From assembly GCA_026826555.1 (NCBI GenBank), contig JAKSZT010038899.1:882791-946790 (forward strand): a stretch of 64,000 bases of DNA. Reading direction: 5' to 3'. Below are positions 23,011 to 33,179 of the stretch, piece after piece. The stretch comes from Tolypeutes matacus (taxonomy: Eukaryota > Chordata > Mammalia > Cingulata > Chlamyphoridae). A program made the position numbers and the translations under genes. Position 1 is the first letter of the stretch. Every line of letters starts with the position of its first letter. The notes under the pieces are model-generated. The model was given only the letters and a program-made list of their open reading frames with translations, was not told the DNA's origin and searched no databases.

Positions 23011-23444
23011 CCCACTATTCTGGGCCCAAATTCCTTGTCTGGCATTTGTTTCTGCTCCTGGGAGTTAGGCTTTGCACAGGGATCCTGTGTCTTCTGAGAA
23101 CCACTGAGGACATCCATTTGCTGGGCTGTGTGTCCAGGGGATCCTCCCAGGCATGTGGGGTGGGTGGATCCTGCCTGCAATGACTGTGCATGGATCAGCC
23201 ATGTGTTCCTGACCCCTGACAGGCAGGTCTGGCTCCTCTCATGTGGCATCTGCAGGAAACCTAGGCAAAGCACAGAAAGGCAGACCCAACATGTAGGCCC
23301 TTGCCAAGTATCAGATTATTCATGTTTGATTTGGGCCTATTTGCCAAAGGAAGACCTCTTAGCAAGACTAAAGTCACCATGAGGTGCTGAATCCATGTGC
23401 TGGACACAGGGATGAATGATAAATTTGCAATCCAGTGGTGCAAA

Positions 23445-23785
23445 AATCAGAGATAGCATGTATATGTGTGCTCATGTGTGTGTACTTGTGATGGTATGCT
23501 TTTAGTTGTATATCTGTGAATATAAACATGTTTGTGGGTGCACACACCTGTCTCTGAATGTACTTGTGAGTGAATGTATTGTTGGAATAGTAAATGTGTG
23601 TGCACAAGAATGCACATGTGTGTTAGTGATGGCATGTGGGTGTATTATAAAGGCATAGCAGATGTTTGAGTGTGCATGTATAACATGTGTCTGTGTATGT
23701 GAATGTGTGTGTTGTGTGTGTGTGCATATTTTATGGGTATAGTAGATGTGTTTGTGGGCTTTGAGACCCATGGTCCTGTGTATAC
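23445..23785. repeat. GT-rich tract 5' of VH3 relic (copy A)
   Basis: Degenerate TGTG/GTAT-rich DNA of about 340 bp, paired with 51,230-51,540 in copy B. It lies directly before the VH3 relic, where leader exon and promoter would be expected. No octamer was found in it. Confidence 0.7.
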
Positions 23786-23814
23786 ATATGTTCTCTGTTG
23801 TAACCTTCAGAACT

Positions 23815-23960
23815 GAGGAGGACAAGGGGGATGAGAGACTCCCAAAGCCTCTGGATTCACCATGACTGTGACTATGTCAAAGCACCGGGCTGGGCTTCAG
23901 GGGATGGTCAGGGTCAACTAAGCACAGGCCCCAGCCCTAAGGCAGGTACAGGGGGTGCCG
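23815..23960 (+). pseudogene. IGHV relic, VH3-type, internally deleted (copy A)
   Basis: GCCTCTGGATTCACCATGA at about 23,848-23,866 is the end of VH3 FR1 (ASGFTM), followed by CDR1-like sequence. It then jumps to GGGCTTCAGGGG..., which in copy B lies downstream of the recombination signal. FR2, CDR2, FR3 and the signal are therefore deleted relative to 51,552-51,840. No leader is present. It is recognisable mainly by comparison with copy B. Confidence 0.65.
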
Positions 23961-24116
23961 GGAAGGGATCCTTCTCAGGGGCAGAGTTCTCCTTTTTCAA
24001 AACATGGTCTAAAATAAGAATTTAACAATGACTCTTGATGGGTCTAATAATGTTCTCCTCCTTTGGGAGTTTTTCCTAACTGAAGGAGGCAATGAGAGGC
24101 ACACTTAAAATGGGAT

Positions 24117-24530
24117 TTTTTTTTAAATTTATTTATTTTTTATTGTGGGTAAAACTGAAAATTTTCACAATACATACCACTATTTGTAAAATGATATATA
24201 AATATATATGCATATATGTGAATTTGCTTACAAAAGTGTTATTTATATATATATAAATATATTTTAAGAGGTGCTTAGATTACCGAAAATATTACATGGA
24301 ACCCCCTGGGATTCCCATGTTGCCTACCTCCCACACCTCCCACCACATCCCACAAAAATATCTCCCACAAGTGTGGCCCACCACCTTCAATGGACTTACA
24401 CATCCTGGGGCCTTGCCACCAACCATAGACCACAGTTCACATCGTGGACCACACTCTCTCCCACACAGTTCTGAGTGGTGTGTGCTGATTTAAAATGGCC
24501 TACATCCGTTGCCACAATGGTACTCAGGAT
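24117..24530 (-). mobile_element. L1 3'-end insertion, antisense, specific to copy A
   Basis: T-rich start (poly-A on the minus strand), the TATATA block and the CCCACACCTCCCACC module, continuing to GCCTACATCCGTTGCCACAATGG. GGATTTTT occurs at both ends (24,113-24,120 and 24,528-24,535), and copy B has uninterrupted sequence here (near 52,105), so this is an insertion after the duplication. Confidence 0.75.
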
Positions 24531-24746
24531 TTTTAAGACTTAATGATGTCTTAGTTGTGAGGAACTGGATGAAAGGGATGGTTCATTAATTCAGTGGCCC
24601 CAGGATTTGGGGAGACACACTGGTCCCCTGATAGTTGCTGCATTTCTCTTGACAGATCATGATTCATTTTTCATGACCGTATTAATGACCCTCCATTATC
24701 CTCTAACATATGGACTAAACTTTCTGTAAGTTCACATTTCATTCTT

Positions 24747-26314
24747 GTGTGTGTGTGTGTGTTTACATTCACTCCATTTATTTTATTTATTTTTTAAAAA
24801 GATATATAAATATATATGCATATATGTGTATTTGTTTACAAAAATGTTATATATATATATATATTTTTTTTTTTTTAAGAGGTGCTTAGATTACCTAAAT
24901 ATTACATGGAAACTACAGGGATTCCCATGTTCCCCACTACCCACACCTCCCACCACATCGCACACAAACATCTACCACAAGTGTGGCACATCACCCTCAA
25001 TGGAGTTACACATCCTGGGGCCTTGCCATCAACCATAGAACACAGTTCACATCGTAGACCACACTCTCTCCCACACAGTTCTGAATGGTGTGTGCTGATT
25101 TAAAATGGCCTACATCCGTTTCCACAACGGCACTCAGGACAACCTCCAAGTCCTGAAAAATCCCCTGTATTTCAACTGCACATCCCCTCCCTGCCCTGAA
25201 AGTGTCCAGTGGCCACTGGCTCCACCTCACTGTTATAATTTCTTCCATTGCTAAAATCACCATATGTGTACAACAGAATACCTTTAAGTCCACTCTGGTC
25301 CATAGTTCTTCCCGCAATCCTGAGGGGACTGGGATGGTGATGTCCACCCCACCTCCAAGTGAGATAGGGCTTTTATCCCATGGATATGGTGGGTGGGATG
25401 ATCCTGCCTGCAGATGCAGGCCCTCTCCATTTCATGGGATGGCCATTGCCCATTGTTGTCTCCTCGCCACATGAGTTGGATGAGTCCATTGAGCTGTAGG
25501 GTAGGAGTTGCAGCTCCACTGAGATTCCACACACACCTGGCCATAGGTAGGCCAGAGGCTCCAGTCTCTGGGAGTATACCTAAAAGCTCCAGCAGCATCA
25601 CCTATAGGTTTGAATAGAAGGGACTGATGAACCATGTGCAGGGAGGACTTATTTGAGTCCAATTCTGTCACTCTCAGGAACACAGATTCCAAAATAGAGC
25701 CCACTGATAAGGCGTCAGTCTCTGGGGCTATCACCCCTTATATAGGACCGGGGTATCTCCAGAGCTCTCAGGAGCCCCTTTGTGTGGGTTGATATGCACT
25801 TCCATGTTCTATGAGCTCCTACTGAGATGTGCTTAATGTTACCTCTGGGATGACCTCCCGACTCTCTTTGAAGTTTCTTAGCCACTTGAACTCATTTTTC
25901 TTTACCTTTTCCCCCTTTTATTCAAGGCCTTTTTCCAGTTGTGTTTCCACCTGGCACTTGGTATTATTCCCTCTTTGCCAGGGAGGCTCATCCCCAGAAG
26001 TCATTGGGGGGGATGTAATGCATTCATATGCTGAGTTTGGCTTAGAGAGAGGTAACATTTGAGCAACAAGGAGGCTCTCAGGTGGCAACCCTTAGGCACC
26101 CCATAACGTTAAGCTAAGTTTCAGTTACAAGAGCAAAGACTCATAAAGGTAGTCATCAATAACAAGAACCCATCAGTGTGCCATCTTCTTTTTCCAGACA
26201 CTGCTCTAGCACTCAGAGGACTGTTGCTGCTCCCTTGGAGAATGTGGCAGAGCTCTCCAGGCTAGGAATTCAGATTCCCTCATTTATTGAGTGATTGTCA
26301 ACCCACCGTGACCA
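24747..26314 (-). mobile_element. 5'-truncated L1 3'UTR insertion with 14-bp TSD
   Basis: A 1,568-bp antisense element is bounded by exact 14-bp direct repeats CACATTTCATTCTT at 24,733-24,746 and 26,315-26,328. Copy B has one related, uninterrupted sequence here (52,312-52,330). It begins with a GT microsatellite and T-rich block (the tail) and contains only 3'-UTR-type sequence, matching 39,095-40,725 over its full length. It is a textbook target-primed insertion of a truncated L1 and contains no coding region. Confidence 0.85.
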
Positions 26315-27239
26315 CACATTTCATTCTTAGTTCCTATTCTCTACATTTTATAAGGAAAATAAACACAATCAGATGGCACTTTCCCATTTCTCAGCATGAA
26401 TTCCACCCACATCTTGTCCTTCTCTCTCTGGTCATGGTGCTTACTTCATCCAGCATCTTCATTACTGAGAAACTCCAAAATAATCTCACTTAAATCTCAC
26501 TCTTTACCTTTTCTATTACAAATTAGTCATTTCAGTTGGTTCTTCTCACTAAGTTTGACAAAAAAGTCTTGTTGGTGTCCAACCACATCAGTGCTTAATA
26601 ATATCCACAAGTGTCAAGAGCCAATTTCTACATGGTCGCCTGATATGCATTTCCTAAGTGTGAGCAATCTCTAGCGGGAAATACTCACCTACAGAAAAAT
26701 TTGCACATCTCTGGAAATTTTTTCTTTGTTAGCAAGAATTTATACCAGTCTCCCTCCAAGCCCAACAGCCCCCAAAGACAGGGCCACACCATTCTGCATG
26801 TGTACAAACCTGTGTGACCACCTGGTGAGTAATGGACACACCTGGTTTTGGATGTTGGATGCAATCCTTTCCCCTCCCTGTTCCCACAGCAGTCAGCCCA
26901 CATTTCCAGCTCTTAATGGACAGGTCCTGATTTGTCCTGTTAAATCTTTCTCATCCTAATTCTGTTGGCTTTTGAAGTGCTACAGTCCAGCATGGAGGGC
27001 ATTTTTTTATGTAATTCACTTGACAATATTGCACAGACAGATTGCAATATGCTACATTCAGGGCTGTGTTTCTAAAACTTTTTACATAAGGTAACGTGGA
27101 TCTTTAGAAACAGCAGGATTATATCAGTAAATTTATGGGTTGGGTCAAAGAGGAAAAGGGTTTTGATGGGCCTCAGGTGTGACATGTCAAGGAGAGGACC
27201 AAAGCAGGTGTCCCTTGTGCATTTATGGAGGACAGAGGT

Positions 27240-27480
27240 GAGGGCTCACAAAGGTTTCCACATTCTTATCCTAATAACAGTGATGATAGCAGGAAACATC
27301 TCTGAGTCCCTACTATAAAGTTCACAAATACAGTTTCTGCTGTGCCTCCCAATTTGTGCCTTATCAGACTGGAGCCCTTAGGAGTAAAGTCATATCCTGA
27401 GGGTAACACAGCAGGAAGGGAGGGAGCTGTGCTGGGCTGTCTACACTATTGACTTCTAGCATCTCAGTCAAGAGCCCAGA
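27240..27480. repeat. MIR-like ancient SINE (pairs with 53,670-53,900)
   Basis: CATCTCTGAGTCCCTACTATAA and CATATCCTGAGGGTAACACAGCAGGAAGG resemble MIR core and tail sequence. It is present in both duplication copies, so it predates the duplication. Confidence 0.45.
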
Positions 27481-27724
27481 TTCAGTGACACAGGCCTCAG
27501 GAGGGCAGCACTCAGGTCAGTTTTCAATGGACCTGATAAATGTGCAGGGAAATGACCTTTAGCCATTGTGAGTTCATCCCTTCTGCAAACCATTCACTGT
27601 GCTGCTGTATTGATAAGGATCTGCATGTTATTTCCCCCACATAGGGAATCCATTGTCACTGAATTCAAAATTCCCTGGCATTGTCAAAGAAAGTAGGAAT
27701 TGGGCTTTCTTGTGATCCATGAAT

Positions 27725-28115
27725 GGTTCCCTGAATGGATTTCTAAGACTCTAAAAAAAAAATCACAAATTGGGAGGCTTAATACAATATAAATATATCA
27801 TATTGCATTTCTGCAGCCTAAAAGTCTGATGCCTGTGGGAGAGAACCCTTCCCATCATCCTCCTAGACTCTGGTATTTTGCCCAAAATCCTGGGCCTTCA
27901 TGGTGTCCTCTTTGAATCTGTCTGTTTGTCTCCAATTCTTTTCCTCTTACAAGGACAAAAATCATGTTGGATTAGGGCCCAATATAATCCAGTTTGGCCT
28001 CATCTTAACTGACAGCATCTTCAGAAAAGCTATTTCCAAATAAGGCCACATTCACAGGACCAGGGTTAGTACTTGACCATAAGTTTCTGGGAGACAAAAT
28101 TCAACTCATAGCACT
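27725..28115 (-). repeat. mammal-wide dispersed repeat, LTR/MaLR-like (pairs with 54,180-54,560)
   Basis: AATTGGGAGGCTTAATACAATA..., GCAGCCTAAAAGTCTGATG and TTTCCAAATAAGGCCACATTCACAGG...GACAAAATTCAACTCATA are typical of a common mammalian LTR-type repeat. A further related piece in the opposite orientation lies at about 35,740-35,950. The exact family name is uncertain. Confidence 0.5.
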
Positions 28116-28838
28116 GATCCAACATATTGGTGTGTTCAAGACACTTCACTGACTGTCTCTATTTGTAAATCTGAGGAGTGTTTGTGCTTTTTAAAGTTTT
28201 ACATAAGGAGAGAGTCCTCAGGTGCAGGGAACTACAGGGGATAAGCAGGTTTAGGAAACTTCTAGGGGTGATAAGAATAAACTTCATGAGAGATTGTCTT
28301 GAGCAATTTCAATTTTACAATAATTATTAAAGGTACATTTTATAAAAGTCCTTTCCTAACAAGGAATGTTCATACACATTATGTCAAACAGACTCATTCT
28401 AAATTATAGCACATATTAGACTGAACACAGTTTATCTGAATTCAGTGTGTTAGATACATTTAGCTGCTACTTCAAAACATTAGAACATCCAAAAAATCAG
28501 CTAACAGAGGAGATAAATGGATCAGAATACTTACTAAGCAGATTACAGACCATGCATTTGTGTTGGGTGTTTGATACTTATCTATCTCCATTAAAGTAGT
28601 GGCACACTGACAATATTTCCAAAGACATCCTTGTTCCTTGACTGCACTCACTCCCTTACCAGCTCCTTCAGCAAGTTTTCATGGCCTGAGTAAAGAAATC
28701 CTCTTACTTAGTAAAATGGGACCAAGGAAGTGGACTGTGTTCTCCTAAGTATTAACCAACATCCTCCTCACAGAGGGGCTCCACAGACAGGGAACTCCCC
28801 TGGCCCCTTTGACCTTTACACACAAAATTACATCCCAT

Positions 28839-28846
28839 ATGCAAAT
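28839..28846 (+). promoter_or_regulatory. Ig octamer ATGCAAAT (VH4 unit)
   Basis: A perfect octamer 107 bp upstream of the leader ATG at 28,954, with CCCATATGCAAATCATC context like the VH4-type unit at 55,297. Confidence 0.85.
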
Positions 28847-28953
28847 CATCACTTGGGTCAATTGATGAAAACATAGCACACATGGGCTTAAAATGAGGAA
28901 CCTGTAAAACAGGAAAATATTGTCTGACAGTTTTGAGCATCATTCAAAGGAAT

Positions 28954-29390
28954 ATGTAACCCTTGTGGTTCTTCCTCTTTCTGGTAGCAGCTCCCATAGG
29001 TGAGTGTCTCAGGATTCAGACATGAATGTAAAGGGGATGCTGCCTCTGAGCACAGGACTCACTGTTCTCCTTGTCCTCAGGTGCCCTGTCCCAGGTTGAT
29101 ATGCAGGAGTCAGGACCTGGCCTGGTAAAGCCCTCAAAGACCCTGTCCCTCACCTGCTCTGCCTCTAGATTCTCCATCACAACCAGTGGTTACTGCTACT
29201 ATTGGATCCATCAGCACCCAGAGAAAGGGCTGCAGTGTTTGTCAGTAATATGCTATGAAGGTAGCACTAGCTACAATCCATCCCTCAAGACACGGCTCTC
29301 CTCTTCGAGAGACATATCCAAGAACCAGTTCTCTGTGCAGTTAAGCTCCATGACTGCTGAGGACACAGCTGTATATTGCTGTGCAAGAGA
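28954..29390 (+). pseudogene. IGHV, VH4-type, open V exon but leader stop (unit 3)
   Basis: The leader exon 28,954-28,999 reads ATG-TAA (stop at codon 2) and then PLWFFLFLVAAPI, a VH4 leader. The donor GTGAGT and the acceptor AG at 29,079-29,080 are intact. V exon 29,081-29,390 is open throughout: ALS, then mature [20 protein letters not shown]. Cys22, FR2 Trp38 (WIHQHP), YNPSLK and AEDTAVY are retained. Unusual residues are Cys35 in CDR1 (codon 29,194-29,196), Cys49 replacing the FR2 Trp of the EWI motif, Cys54 in CDR2 (29,251-29,253), and a Cys96-Cys97 pair where Tyr-Cys is normal. With no in-frame ATG after the stop, normal secretion is not expected. It is the least damaged V unit here and may have been inactivated recently, or the stop could be a sequencing or assembly error. 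Confidence 0.95.
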
Positions 29391-29429
29391 CACAGTTAGA
29401 GGGAGTCAGTGTGAGCCCAGACACAAACC
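29391..29429 (+). other. V-type recombination signal, 23-bp spacer (unit 3)
   Basis: The heptamer CACAGTT (29,391-29,397) differs from the consensus only at position 7. The spacer is 23 bp, and the nonamer ACACAAACC (29,421-29,429) is the form common in mammalian IGHV genes. The first three heptamer bases, which matter most for cleavage, are intact. Confidence 0.92.
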
Positions 29430-29788
29430 TCCCCATGCAGCAGGGGGCTGAGCAGCAGGGGGTGCTCATGTCCCAACCACAGAAAAATTCAGTTTCAAAG
29501 ATGATTTGTGGAAACTGAAGATTCCCGTGATAATGTAGGGGTTAAACTTCTTACTTAAAAGCATTGAATCCCTAGGGATTTTCTACTACATCTCCTCAAA
29601 TAATGTGATTATGTTTCCAAGTTTTAAACAAAGAAAATACATTTGCAATGATATTATATATTATATGACATTTTGTACACACATATATTAAACAATTTTC
29701 TTTATTTGGTTCCTCTCTACTAGACTGGAAGTATGAGAAAACTTTTATTCAACTAAACCTCTGACACTGTGGAGTTAATTCTCAGGAT

Positions 29789-32105
29789 ATAAAAATATAT
29801 GGATTCCCATATGCCCCACTCCCCATAGCTCCCACATTTTCCCACATAAACAACATCCTTCATCAGTGAGGTAAATTCATTGCAATTGATAAACACATTT
29901 TAGGGCATTGCCAATGAGCATGGATTATAGTTTACATTGTAATTTCACTCTCTCCCACACAATTCTGTAGGTTATGGGAAGATATATAATAGCATATACC
30001 TGTCACTGCAATGTCATTCAGGATGATTCCCAAGTCCTAAAAATGCCCCCATATTGCACATCTATTTCCCTCTCCTTGCCCTCAGAGCCTCCAGTGGCCA
30101 CTACCTCCACATCAATATTGTAATTTCTTTCTATCCTAGAATCACAATAAGTCTATAGTAGAATACCAGTATGTCCACTCTAGTTTTTAGTTCATTCCCC
30201 AATCCTGAGGATTCTGGGATATGATGTACACTCCACCTCTAATTGAGAGGGGGCTTCACTCCCATACAGCTGATGGGTGGGACTCTCTGGCTTGCAGTTG
30301 TAAGCTCTCTCATTTCTTTGGTATGGTGGTTCTCCATCTCAGCTCCTTGTTAGTTGTCCTAGGTGAGTCCAATGAACTGAGGAATAGATGCAACCCTACT
30401 GAGGCTCAGGACCCAGCTGGCGCATGGACAGCCCAAAGATTCAGGTCTCTGGGACATACAACTACCAACTCCATTACCTACTATAGATTCAAATAGAAGG
30501 GACAGATGAGTCATGTGTAGGGAAGCCAGAACTGAGTCCAACTCTGTCACACTCAGGGGCACAAGCTCCAAAGTAGGGCCCACTGGCAAGGCACCAAACT
30601 CCAGGTCTATCTGCCCTGACCATAGGACCTGGGTATCTCTAGAGCCCTCAGGTGCCCCACTATTTCTGGTAATATTTACTTTGGCAGTCTATGGAAGCCT
30701 GCTGAGACATGCACAAGCTTTACCTCTGGGATGACCTTCTGACTCACTTTGAAGTCTCTTAGCCATATAAACTCATTTATATTTACCATTTCCTCATTTT
30801 ATCTGAGGTCTTTTTCCAGTTACATTACTAGCTGGTGCTTGGTAGTAATCTCTCAGTGCCAAGAAAACTTATCCCTTGGAGTCATGTCCAATGCTGCAGG
30901 GAAGGTAATATATTTATATGCTGAGTTTGGCTTAGAAAAAGGCCACATTTAAGCAACAAGGAGGCTCTCAGGAGTTAACTCTTAGGCACGCTACATCTCT
31001 AGGCTAAGTTCCAATTTCAAGAGCAAAGACATATGACCGTAGTCATCAATATCAAGGGTCCATCTATGAGACATCCTCCTTCACTAGTCATTGCCCCTGT
31101 ACTTGGGGCTTTGTTGTTTTACCATTAGAGAATGTGGCAGGGCTCTCCTGGATGTGAATTCAATATTCTCTTGGTTATTTTATGAATCTCCACCTACAGT
31201 GACAATGCCCTATGAACATTTAAACACATTTATTTGCCTCATATATATACCCAGGTGAACTACCTCTCATGTGTCCCCATCACTGACACCCCACACCAAT
31301 GTTCCTCCCCTACCCCAGGTGTAACCCTTCTGTGATCCAATGCTTGTTCAAAATTAAAGTCAATAAAAGAACCAAATACAATTAATAGGAAAATGAAATA
31401 ATAATGATAGGTTTAAATATAAGAAATAAAATACATAAAACTTAAAAGGAAACTATATAAAAAATAAAATTTAAAAGTTGTTATATCAAAAAAACAAACA
31501 AAAAACAAAACAAGAAAAAATTTACATGTATCCATTACATTTAATTGAGAAATGTATATATTTATTCATCTGTGTTTACTTTTCAGTTTTTGATTGCTTG
31601 TGTTTTCAATTGTTAAGTGTACAAAATAAAGTTTAAATAAATAAATAAATAAATAAATAAATTCCAAAAAAAAAATGAAAATCACCTAAATTTTTTTGAT
31701 ATTTTGCCTTTCATCACTGTAATATCTATTGTCCTGTATATACAGTAATATTTTCTTCCATTTATTTACCAATGTGTTAATTTTTTTTTTCATTTTGTTT
31801 TAAAAGAAATTTTAGGTCACAGTAAAGTCACTTACAGAATACATGGGACTCCCACATACCCAACATACCCCTTTTTCCCCTTCCTGTATTAATACCTTTT
31901 TATATATGGAAGGTACATTTGTTACAACTGATATACAAATAGTGAAACATAGCTATTAACCATGGTCAATGGTTTACATTATGATTAACAATTTAGACCA
32001 TACACTTTTATAAATTTTGATGATATTTAACATGGCCTGTGCCCATCATTGCAAGATCATGTAGAACACTTCTATTGCCCTCTAAACTTCTCCTGTTCCA
32101 TCTAT
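29789..32105 (-). mobile_element. L1 long-3'UTR segment, antisense, specific to copy A
   Basis: Compared with copy B (break between 56,235 and 56,345), about 2.3 kb of extra sequence is present. It follows the same module order as 39,480-41,480: the GATTCCCATATGCCCC start, the long block with TTGAGAGGGGGCTTCACTCCC, the AAATAAATA region near 31,640, then AAATTTTAGGTCACAG-type and CATGGCCTGTG.CCATCATTG sequence. It is non-coding. Clear target-site repeats were not found, and about 110 bp of copy B are missing here, so insertion was accompanied by a deletion or an older rearrangement. Confidence 0.7.
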
Positions 32106-33179
32106 TCTATTAGTAGAATGATTTTTATCAGAATTGAAAATTTAAGACCCACTTTCTTTTCCCAGAGTGTGAGCATATATATCCTTCTTCTCTCAGGTTA
32201 CTCAGTATTTGTGGTCCCCCAGCTCAGCTCTCCACCATCATGTAGAGCCCTGTGACCTCAGTAAAAAGGATACAGACTGACAAGTTCCTAGGTTCATCAC
32301 CCAGGAGCCTCATCTTGTTTTCTCAACCATGGGTGGGGCTTATTTGATCTGAATATGACCCAAACCCATAGCAGTCTGGGCCCAAGAGGTGGGCTCACCT
32401 GATGGACTTGAAAAAACCACCCACTTTTCCCTGGTGGCATTTGCCTCATGGAGTCAGAGCCTCTTCTGTTGTCATGAGACCTGCAACTTCTTCCTTAGCT
32501 ATCATCTGTGGTGAAGCTGCTGAAATCTATTGAGAGAAATAAGGAAAAAGAAATATGAGACATGGTGCATACAAACCCTTGTTTCTTTGCTGATAGGCTG
32601 GCCTCTGCCTCAGGAGGGCTCAGGCTCACTTGCCTCACTTGTTCCCTGGAGCTGGATCTGACTGAAAGTTGCACCTATGCAGTCCCCTAGGGAGACTTGT
32701 TGGTCTAAGATGGACTGAGACCTAGGAGATAGCAAACCTACTGGATGACACCTGGACAGGAATTAGGTAAGACAGTAAGAGATAGGACAGGAGGGCCTGG
32801 GATCAGTGTCCACTGTCCTCCATTCCTGGAGGGACCTGATATCCTTTCCATTAAGTGAGCTCCAGGATGTTTATCAGGTGGGTAGTTTCCAAGGAGGTAT
32901 TGTAGGTCATACTGGATTGTGTTAGGGGATGAAGAGACATAAATATAAAATATAGTAGATATGATAGTATAATAATATGATCTGTGAGGAGTCATCATAG
33001 AGCTTTCAGAAGATGATTGACTCAGCCCTCTCTTCACTGAGTTTCAACTGTGCCCTTAGCATACCCTCACATTATAAAGTCTGAGGATGTGACTTTCAGA
33101 CACTCTGTGAAATAGAGAACATTCACACAACTCTTGTTAATAGGTGTACTATGTACATTCCACTTTTCTAGCTGAATAC

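Larger units (their letters stand above)
22930..33100 (+). repeat. segmental duplication copy A (pairs with 50,715-57,000)
   Basis: Matching anchors in order: 22,950-23,400 with 50,720-51,190; the GT-rich tract 23,450-23,770 with 51,230-51,535; VH3 relic 23,815 with 51,552; 24,000-24,110 with 51,985-52,100; 26,330-26,450 with 52,320-52,450; 26,690-28,990 with 53,110-55,430; VH4 28,954 with 55,407; 32,105-33,050 with 56,345-56,930. Copy A is longer mainly because of three L1-lineage insertions (24,117-24,530; 24,747-26,314; 29,789-32,105) absent from copy B. Boundaries are approximate. The copies are visibly diverged. Confidence 0.85.

Noticed and set aside
22788..23273. Minus-strand 161-codon frame in copy A and its 50,612-51,068 counterparts
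   Set aside because: The frames overlap an L1 ORF1 scrap and duplicated V flank and are broken differently in the two copies, so there is no sign of selection for a protein.
23374..23825. His/Thr-rich minus-strand frames
   Set aside because: Translation of the GT-rich simple repeat; the repeat unit makes stop-free low-complexity frames.
29071..29451. Open frame of 126 codons as an intact gene
   Set aside because: It is the V exon of IGHV unit 3 read through the intron end and the recombination signal; the Met lies in the leader intron and is not the natural start.
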